Below, piece by piece: positions 4,996 to 9,319 of a stretch of DNA of 9,319 bases. The stretch's first letter is position 1. Each line of letters opens with the position of its first letter. The stretch is from positions 1 to 9,319 of the forward strand of contig JAHIEZ010000118.1 in the NCBI GenBank assembly GCA_018901355.1, given 5' to 3'. The notes below the pieces were generated by a model that saw only the letters and a list, made by a program, of their open reading frames with translations, ran no database searches and had not been told where the DNA came from. The translations under genes were made by a program, and so were the position numbers. The stretch comes from Patescibacteria group bacterium (lineage in GTDB: Bacteria > Patescibacteriota > Microgenomatia > UBA12405).

Positions 4996-6138
4996 ATGTA
5001 TAAAATAAAAAAGATCTTGATTGCCCACGCTTACGCGGGCATAGGTCACAAGAAGGCTGCGGAGGCAGTGCATAATGCCCTGTCAGGCTTGCCCGGGATA
5101 GATGTCCAGACAGTGGACACGCTGGATTACACAAAGAGTTTTTTTAAATTTTCATATCCCCGCGTATATCTGTTTCTTATAAACAGGGCCCCTTTATTGT
5201 GGGCGTGTTTATATTATTTATTTGACTTCAAGCCCGTAGATTTTTTTTGCGCGCCTGTCAGGAGATTTTTTCACAACATACAGGCAAAGAGATTTATAGA
5301 GTTCGTGTTAGAAAGAAGGCCTGACGTAGTCTTGTGCACGCACTTTATGCCGGCCGAAATAATTTCAGGGTTAAAGCAGAAGGGTATTTTTAAAGGCAAG
5401 CTGGTTATTCTTGTGACTGATTTCTTGCCCCATTCATTCTGGCTGGCGAGAGAATCGGATTATTTTATCGCTGCGATAGACAGGACAAAGAAAGATCTTA
5501 TTAGGCGCGGCATAAAAGAAGAAAAGATAAAGGTCATGGGTATACCGTGCGATCCGGTGTTTAATGTTACAAAGGGCAGGGATGCCCTGATAAAGAAACT
5601 CGGCCTCCGCGAAGGTCTTTTTAACCTGCTTATAATGGGAGGCGGATTTGGCACAGGCCCTGTGCGGAAAATAGTCTATGCGCTTGGCTCAGAAGAAAGG
5701 AAAATAAGAAAGGCTGTACAGGCAGTAGTAATTTGCGGTAAAAATAAGAAGCTATACGAAGATTTAGAAGCGGCCAGTAAAGCGCTGGATGTGGAGTTAA
5801 AGATCTTTGGTTATATGAATAATATTGACGAATTCATGGAGGCGAGCGACTGCATTATTACCAAGTCAGGAGGCCTGACAATTTCAGAGGCCCTGTCTAA
5901 AAAACTGCCGATGATCATTGTCCAGCCCATACCAGGGCAGGAGACAAGAAATTGTAAGGTCCTTACGGGATACGGGATAGCAGTGCGCGCAAAAAGCGTC
6001 AAACAAGTCCTGTCAGGCGTAAGAGATTTTATAGATTATCCTGAGAAGATAATAGGCATGAAGACAAGGATAGGTCTTTTGTCTTATTCTGGAGCCGCAA
6101 AGGATATAGCTGATTTTATAACAGGGGACATGAAGTGA
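4996..6138 (+). CDS. GT28 glycosyltransferase, MGDG synthase/UgtP-like
   Basis: A 380-residue GT-B-fold enzyme. The N-terminal acceptor domain opens with ILIAHAYAGIGHKKAA (8-22), the glycine/histidine loop of MGDG synthases and MurG relatives, and continues with VVLCTHFMPA and VTDF. The C-terminal nucleotide-sugar domain has MGGGFGTGP (214-222), then KSGGLTISEAL (290-300) and the PIPGQE loop (311-316). The family transfers galactose or glucose from UDP-sugar to diacylglycerol, or GlcNAc to lipid II in MurG. The layout favours the diacylglycerol glycosyltransferase branch. It should be a peripheral inner-membrane protein; no transmembrane helix is clear, although 55-80 is hydrophobic. No Shine-Dalgarno sequence precedes the ATG, so translation is probably coupled to the DUF5989 gene 15 bp upstream. 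It overlaps the next gene by 4 bp (GTGA). The exact lipid acceptor is unknown. Confidence 0.82.
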   Translation: MYKIKKILIAHAYAGIGHKKAAEAVHNALSGLPGIDVQTVDTLDYTKSFFKFSYPRVYLFLINRAPLLWACLYYLFDFKPVDFFCAPVRRFFHNIQAKRFIEFVLERRPDVVLCTHFMPAEIISGLKQKGIFKGKLVILVTDFLPHSFWLARESDYFIAAIDRTKKDLIRRGIKEEKIKVMGIPCDPVFNVTKGRDALIKKLGLREGLFNLLIMGGGFGTGPVRKIVYALGSEERKIRKAVQAVVICGKNKKLYEDLEAASKALDVELKIFGYMNNIDEFMEASDCIITKSGGLTISEALSKKLPMIIVQPIPGQETRNCKVLTGYGIAVRAKSVKQVLSGVRDFIDYPEKIIGMKTRIGLLSYSGAAKDIADFITGDMK

Positions 6139-6839
6139 AAATAGACCTTAAGAAAAAATTTCCAAAAAAATTCTTTAGCATAATAAAACTGATTGGAGAA
6201 GCTGCTGATAAGGCAGGAGTCTCCGCTTATATTGTAGGAGGGCCTGTAAGAGACGCGCTGTTAAAAGTAAAAAATTACGACCTTGATTTTGCCATAGAAG
6301 GAGATGCCATAAAGTTTGCCAGGGACCTGAATAATCAGTTAAAAGGAGATCTGAAGTCGCACAGGACTTTTGGCACTGCCACGGTTTCTTATGAAGACAT
6401 GAGAGTGGATATTGCCACTGCCAGGAGGGAGACATACAAAAAACCTGCGGCATATCCTGATGTGGAGCCGGCCGCTATAAAAGAAGATTTGTTTAGAAGA
6501 GACTTTACAATCAATGCCATGGCGGTCTCCGTAAATAAGAAAAACTTTGGGGAGCTTGTTGATTTTTATGGAGGCCATAAAGACTTGAAGAAAAAACTGA
6601 TCAGGGTGATGCATGACAAAAGCTTTACAGATGACCCGACCAGGATCTTCAGGGCCGTGCGGTTTTCAGCGAGGTTTGGTTTTAAGATAGACCCGCGCAC
6701 CAGAAAATTAATAAAAGAGGCTATTTTAAAAGGGTTGCTTGGAGAGGTCAATCGCGGCCGCGTCAGAAAAGAGGTAGGCCTTTTATTAAAAGAAAAAAAA
6801 CCGCTTAAGTGTCTTCAAATATTTTCAAGGCTAGCGTAA
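6135..6839 (+). CDS. Short class II CCA-adding enzyme/poly(A) polymerase head-neck protein
   Basis: A 234-residue protein with GTG start at 6135 overlapping the preceding TGA. It holds the nucleotidyltransferase head: YIVGGPVRD (32-40), YDLDFAIEG (48-56) with the metal ligands D49 and D51, and VDIATAR (91-97). It also has the neck motifs RRDFTINAMA (121-130) and DDPTRIFRAVRFSARFGF (166-183). These are the class II tRNA nucleotidyltransferase/PcnB motifs that select CTP/ATP and add CCA or A tails to RNA 3' ends. Full-length relatives run to about 400 residues or more. Here the protein ends just after the neck (KKPLKCLQIFSRLA), so the body and tail that hold tRNA are missing. Only 24 bp separate its stop from rbfA, so this is not a simple frameshift with the rest downstream. 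It may be a decayed fragment, a recombination product, or an active minimal enzyme. Confidence 0.8.
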   Translation: MKIDLKKKFPKKFFSIIKLIGEAADKAGVSAYIVGGPVRDALLKVKNYDLDFAIEGDAIKFARDLNNQLKGDLKSHRTFGTATVSYEDMRVDIATARRETYKKPAAYPDVEPAAIKEDLFRRDFTINAMAVSVNKKNFGELVDFYGGHKDLKKKLIRVMHDKSFTDDPTRIFRAVRFSARFGFKIDPRTRKLIKEAILKGLLGEVNRGRVRKEVGLLLKEKKPLKCLQIFSRLA

Positions 6840-6863
6840 TGGAGGACGGGGAGGGAAGCGGTA

Positions 6864-7241
6864 ATGAGCGTAAGGTCTGATAGAGTACAGGTGCAGATGA
6901 AAAAGGAGATTTCCAGGATATTGCAGGAAGACCTGAAAGATCCGCGCATAGGGTTTGTTACTATAACCAGGATAGACTTAACAGGTGACCTGAGGCATGC
7001 CAAGATTTATTTCAGTATACTGGGAGATGAAGCAAGTCAGAAGGCCAGCGAAGAGGGCATCAAGAGCGCGGTTGGTTTTATAAGAAAACTGATCGGGGAA
7101 AGGTTAAAATTAAAATATGTGCCCGAGATTTTTTTCATGCTAGACAGGTCTCTGGAATATAGCATTGGCCTGGAAAAAACATTTGAAAGGATACGCAATG
7201 AGCGTGATGACAATAAAGACAGCGATAAAGAAATTCAATAA
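6864..7241 (+). CDS. rbfA: 30S ribosome-binding factor A
   Basis: A 125-residue KH-like protein that binds 16S rRNA during late maturation of the small ribosomal subunit. The family features are visible in order: the N-terminal RSDRVQVQMKKEISRIL (4-20), the conserved KDPRIGFVTITRIDLTGDLRHAKIYFS block (25-51), and KLKYVPEIFFMLDRSLEYSIGLEK near 81-104. The last 15 residues are charged and probably disordered. Length is normal. The ATG at 6864 is chosen because GGGGAGGG (6848-6855) lies 8 bp upstream. infB often precedes rbfA in bacteria; here the neighbour is the short CCA-type gene, while the downstream order (DHH gene, truB, ribF) is the standard one. Its last 44 bp overlap the next gene. Confidence 0.93.
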   Translation: MSVRSDRVQVQMKKEISRILQEDLKDPRIGFVTITRIDLTGDLRHAKIYFSILGDEASQKASEEGIKSAVGFIRKLIGERLKLKYVPEIFFMLDRSLEYSIGLEKTFERIRNERDDNKDSDKEIQ

Positions 7242-8274
7242 ATTTCTCGTATCGGCCCACATAAATCCAGAAGGGGACTCCATAGGGAGTCAGATCGCGA
7301 TGGCATCTTTGCTTAAAAGGCTTGGAAAGGGCGTTGTAATCCTTAATGAAGGCCCGGTGCCGCATATCCTGCAGTTCATGAAAGGAACAGAAGATGTAAT
7401 GAAAGAGATGCCAGCCAGTTTTGATACGTTCGACGGCGCCAAAACTCCGCCCTTTAAGGCAGGAAAACAGGCGCCGCTCAGTATCAACCCTGAGCAACCC
7501 CCGGTTTTTAAGTCGGGGTGCGTCGAACGGGTTGATTTTGAGGCGGCTATTATACTGGATTGTCCGGACTTGACCAGAGTGGGCAATGTGGTCGAGCATA
7601 TTGCCAAGGGGAAAAGTATCATAAATATAGACCATCATGTCTCGAATGAAAATTTCGGAAAATATAATTGGGTGGACATAGAGCGTTCAAGCGTTGGTGA
7701 AATGGTGTTTGAGTTGTTCAAGGAGTTTAAATTAAAACCGGATTACGACGACGCAGTAGCAATCTACGTGGCCATGATGACTGACACAGGCTCTTTTAAA
7801 TACAGCAACACTACTTCCAGGACTCATCGCGTGACAGCCGAACTTATCGAAGCGGGGGTAAGGCCTTATGAGATATACGGGCGTATATATGAGACGAATA
7901 GCATCCAGAACACACGCCTTCTTGGCGAGGCGCTTCAAACCTTAAAGGTCAGTGATGACGGAAAGATAGCTTGGCTATGGGTCACCAAGGAGATGCTCAA
8001 AAAGACAAAGGCGTCTCTGGAAGGTACTGAGGGCATAATAAATTTCGCGCGCTCAATAGAAAGTTCGGAGATAGCCATCCTTTTCAGGGAGACCGGCACT
8101 GAAAACAGGGTAAAGGTGAGTTTTCGTTCCAAGGGAAATATAGACGTGAATAAGCTTGCCGCGTCTTTCAGCGGAGGCGGGCACGCCACTGCGAGCGGCT
8201 GCACGGTGTTTGGTAAGTTAGAAGAGGTAGAAAAAAAGGTCTTGATCAAAGCATGCGAGATGTTCGAGGCTTAA
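7198..8274 (+). CDS. nrnA: DHH/DHHA1 phosphoesterase, NrnA-like (oligoRNase/pAp phosphatase)
   Basis: A 358-residue enzyme expected to degrade nano-RNA (2-5 nt) from the 3' or 5' end and to hydrolyse pAp. Motifs: HINPEGDSIGS (21-31, H21 and D27), IILDC (118-122, D121), the family-naming NIDHH (143-147), MTDTGSF (194-200, D196), and the DHHA1 glycine motif SGGGHATASG (325-334). The ATG at 7198 is preferred because AAGGA (7187-7191) lies 6 bp before it. A TTG at 7165 would add eleven residues with no family support. The protein is about 40 residues longer than typical NrnA, all of it between GTEDVMKEM and DFEAAIILD (about 74-114), a proline/lysine-rich stretch encoded by a palindromic DNA segment. 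The metal ligands are intact, so activity is likely retained. The final MFEA and the stop codon come from another palindrome. Confidence 0.9.
   Translation: MSVMTIKTAIKKFNKFLVSAHINPEGDSIGSQIAMASLLKRLGKGVVILNEGPVPHILQFMKGTEDVMKEMPASFDTFDGAKTPPFKAGKQAPLSINPEQPPVFKSGCVERVDFEAAIILDCPDLTRVGNVVEHIAKGKSIINIDHHVSNENFGKYNWVDIERSSVGEMVFELFKEFKLKPDYDDAVAIYVAMMTDTGSFKYSNTTSRTHRVTAELIEAGVRPYEIYGRIYETNSIQNTRLLGEALQTLKVSDDGKIAWLWVTKEMLKKTKASLEGTEGIINFARSIESSEIAILFRETGTENRVKVSFRSKGNIDVNKLAASFSGGGHATASGCTVFGKLEEVEKKVLIKACEMFEA
7427..7529 (+). repeat. Palindromic insert-like element inside the NrnA-like gene
   Basis: Terminal 9-bp inverted repeats CGTTCGACG (7427-7435) and CGTCGAACG (7521-7529) enclose three further hairpin candidates: CGGCGCC (7434-7440) with GGCGCCG (7470-7476), GCTCAG (7476-7481) with CTGAGC (7490-7495), and CCCCG (7499-7503) with CGGGG (7514-7518). 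The direct repeat TTTTGA occurs at 7419-7424 and 7536-7541, 117 bp apart, exactly 39 codons. The reading frame passes through and encodes a segment absent from ordinary NrnA proteins. The layout recalls palindromic elements inserted in frame into genes, as in Rickettsia. Mobility and target duplication are inferred, and the direct repeat is short enough to be chance. Confidence 0.55.
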
Positions 8275-8312
8275 CCTCGAACATCTCGTGTTCGAGGTTA
8301 AGCCTCGAACAT
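8260..8312 (+). repeat. 53-bp nested palindrome at the nrnA/truB junction
   Basis: A 24-nt segment (8260-8283) is repeated as its exact reverse complement at 8289-8312, separated by TCTCG (8284-8288). Each half is itself nearly palindromic: TGTTCGAGG, CTTAA, CCTCGAACA in the first half and the complementary order in the second. It can fold as one 24-bp hairpin or two 9-bp hairpins. It contains the DHH stop codon (8272-8274) and lies 12 bp before the truB start codon, so it may affect mRNA stability or truB translation. No T tract follows, so it is not an ordinary intrinsic terminator. Confidence 0.85.
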
Positions 8313-8314
8313 AC

Positions 8315-8319
8315 GGGAG
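8315..8319 (+). promoter_or_regulatory. Shine-Dalgarno site that fixes the truB start
   Basis: GGGAG lies 4 bp before the ATG at 8324, just outside the palindrome. It supports initiation at 8324 and not at the in-frame GTG at 8288, whose first codons would be made of repeat sequence. Confidence 0.65.
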
Positions 8320-8323
8320 CGAT

Positions 8324-8986
8324 ATGAATGGGATGCTGATCGTAAATAAGCCAGCCGGGATTACCTCACACGATGTGGTCGATGTCATCAGGAGAAAATT
8401 TAATATAAAAAAAGTGGGTCACACAGGTACGCTGGACCCAATGGCAACAGGTGTCCTTGTTATCCTTATTGGCAGGGCAACCAAGTTGTCAGTCACTTTT
8501 GTTAATGACGACAAGGAATATATTGCTACGCTCTTTCTTGGCAAAAGCACTGATACGCAGGATTCGACAGGGACAATAGCTGAGGAAAGATCTATCAATG
8601 GTAATGGCCTAGATATTGATAAAGTAAAAAAGGTGATGGATGAATTCAGAGGAGAGATAAAGCAGGTCCCTCCGATGGTGTCTGCGAAAAAACACAAAGG
8701 CAGAAAACTGTACCAGCTGGCGCGAAGAGGAGAGACAGTGGCCAGGGAGCCACGGTCCATAAAGATACACGAGATAAGATTGCTGGATTTTAAACTTCCT
8801 GAAATAGTGTTTCGCGTTAAGTGCACAAAAGGCACTTACGTCAGGACACTATGCGAGGATATCGGCAAGACAATAGGTTATCCCGCTCACATGTCAGCGC
8901 TTGTAAGGACAGCCTCGGGCAGATTCACGCTTAAAGAGGCCAAAGGATTAGAGGATATCAGTGAAAAAGATATACGCCGCATATAA
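8324..8986 (+). CDS. truB: tRNA pseudouridine(55) synthase
   Basis: A 220-residue enzyme that converts U55 of the tRNA T-loop to pseudouridine in the cytoplasm. The N-terminal GMLIVNKPAGITSHDVV (3-19) and the catalytic motif GHTGTLDPMATGVL (32-45, nucleophile D38) are textbook TruB, followed by DKEYIATLFLG, PPMVSAKKHKGRKLY and KGTYVRTLCEDIG, all conserved pseudouridine-synthase blocks. It is shorter than E. coli TruB (about 310 residues) and ends after the catalytic domain, lacking a clear C-terminal PUA domain; such short forms are common outside Proteobacteria. The first ATG after the palindrome is used because of GGGAG upstream; 8333 is a second in-frame ATG that would also keep the domain. 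Its 3' end overlaps ribF by 26 bp. It belongs to the rbfA-nrnA-truB-ribF cluster. Confidence 0.92.
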   Translation: MNGMLIVNKPAGITSHDVVDVIRRKFNIKKVGHTGTLDPMATGVLVILIGRATKLSVTFVNDDKEYIATLFLGKSTDTQDSTGTIAEERSINGNGLDIDKVKKVMDEFRGEIKQVPPMVSAKKHKGRKLYQLARRGETVAREPRSIKIHEIRLLDFKLPEIVFRVKCTKGTYVRTLCEDIGKTIGYPAHMSALVRTASGRFTLKEAKGLEDISEKDIRRI

Positions 8987-9319
8987 AATCAGAAAGACAG
9001 TGTCTGTCATAGGGGTATTCGACGGCGTGCATCGCGGCCATCAGAAGATACTCAAAAAAGCTGCAGCCGTTTCATGCAGGACAGGAATGAAGAGTCTCGC
9101 GATAACGTTTCATCCGCATCCTCGTGAAGTCCTGAATCCCGATCTAAAGATACCGCTTCTTACATCAACCACGCACAAGCACAGTTTGATAGGGAAAACA
9201 GGGATAGATCTTCTGCTTGACTTAAGATTCACGAAGAGTCTCGCGATGATGAGGGCTGAAGATTTTGTCAGAAAGATACTGGTGGATAGGCTGGGCATCA
9301 GGGCCCTTGTGGTAGGAAA
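8961..9319 (+). CDS. ribF: Bifunctional riboflavin kinase/FAD synthetase, N-terminal part
   Basis: A reading frame of 119 codons plus two bases, cut by the right edge of the window. It starts at a GTG (8961) inside truB, with GAGG (8951-8954) 6 bp upstream, and overlaps truB by 26 bp. The product begins VKKIYAAYKIRKTVSVIGVF and contains the nucleotidylyltransferase signature GVFDGVHRGHQ (18-28), whose HxGH-type histidines bind ATP, then ITFHPHPREVL near 49-59 and a KSLAMMRAEDFV stretch typical of the FMN adenylyltransferase domain. The C-terminal riboflavin kinase domain should lie beyond the window. RibF makes FMN and then FAD from riboflavin. Its place directly after truB is the standard bacterial order, which strengthens the call. 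Confidence 0.93.
   Translation, partial: MKKIYAAYKIRKTVSVIGVFDGVHRGHQKILKKAAAVSCRTGMKSLAITFHPHPREVLNPDLKIPLLTSTTHKHSLIGKTGIDLLLDLRFTKSLAMMRAEDFVRKILVDRLGIRALVVG

Noticed and set aside
6839..6880. Small frame starting with ATG at 6839 (overlapping the CCA-type stop)
   Set aside because: It runs only 13 codons before a stop and serves at most as a re-initiation site; rbfA has its own good ribosome site.
7165..7197. TTG start at 7165 for the DHH phosphoesterase
   Set aside because: The extra eleven residues lie inside rbfA, show no family similarity, and lack a suitable Shine-Dalgarno sequence, whereas ATG 7198 has AAGGA 6 bp upstream.
8260..8312. Intrinsic terminator between the DHH gene and truB
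   Set aside because: The hairpin is very stable but no T-rich tract follows on the + strand, and the genes around it belong to a conserved co-transcribed cluster.
8288..8323. GTG start at 8288 for truB
   Set aside because: The added twelve residues are translated palindrome sequence, and the conserved TruB N-terminus begins after the ATG at 8324, which has GGGAG in front of it.

Overview
The window looks like chromosomal DNA from a Gram-negative-type bacterium of an uncultivated lineage. Candidatus Omnitrophota would fit, but that is a guess from gene content and style, not a demonstrated assignment. The support is a heptose-bisphosphate phosphatase (GmhB) and an LPS-type family 2 glycosyltransferase, which imply an LPS-like outer surface, together with short single-domain versions of housekeeping enzymes and a tightly packed layout. 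Every gene I accept lies on the + strand.

Left part (1-3220): two small nucleotidyltransferase modules flank one glycosyltransferase gene. A terminator-like hairpin (33-62) closes whatever lies upstream. A near-consensus sigma-70 promoter then drives module A (162-1408), a DUF6036/AbiEii-like nucleotidyltransferase plus a conserved partner protein. The glycosyltransferase follows (1415-2173). A second promoter, whose -35 box contains the stop codon of the glycosyltransferase, drives module B (2256-3220), a winged-helix MNT nucleotidyltransferase plus a HEPN-like protein of toxin-antitoxin (type VII, MntA/HepT-like) architecture. Each promoter carries two palindromic operator candidates exactly 22 bp centre to centre.

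Middle part (3217-6138): surface-glycan and lipid genes. These are a CDP-paratose 2-epimerase-like SDR, translationally coupled to the HEPN gene; a GmhB-like phosphatase; a 55-residue DUF5989-type membrane protein that overlaps gmhB and has a perfect Shine-Dalgarno sequence; and an MGDG-synthase/UgtP-like GT28 glycosyltransferase. A 234-residue protein with only the head and neck of a class II CCA-adding enzyme/poly(A) polymerase overlaps the last of these.

Right part (6864-9319): the widely conserved ribosome/RNA-processing cluster rbfA, nrnA-like DHH phosphoesterase, truB and ribF (cut by the window edge). infB, often upstream of rbfA, is not there. Two palindromic insert-like sequences lie here. 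One is an apparent in-frame insertion of about 39 codons in the DHH gene. The other is a 53-bp nested palindrome that supplies the DHH stop codon and a misleading GTG start for truB. The most interesting unexplained signals are these palindromes and the twin 22-bp-phased operators of the two nucleotidyltransferase modules.
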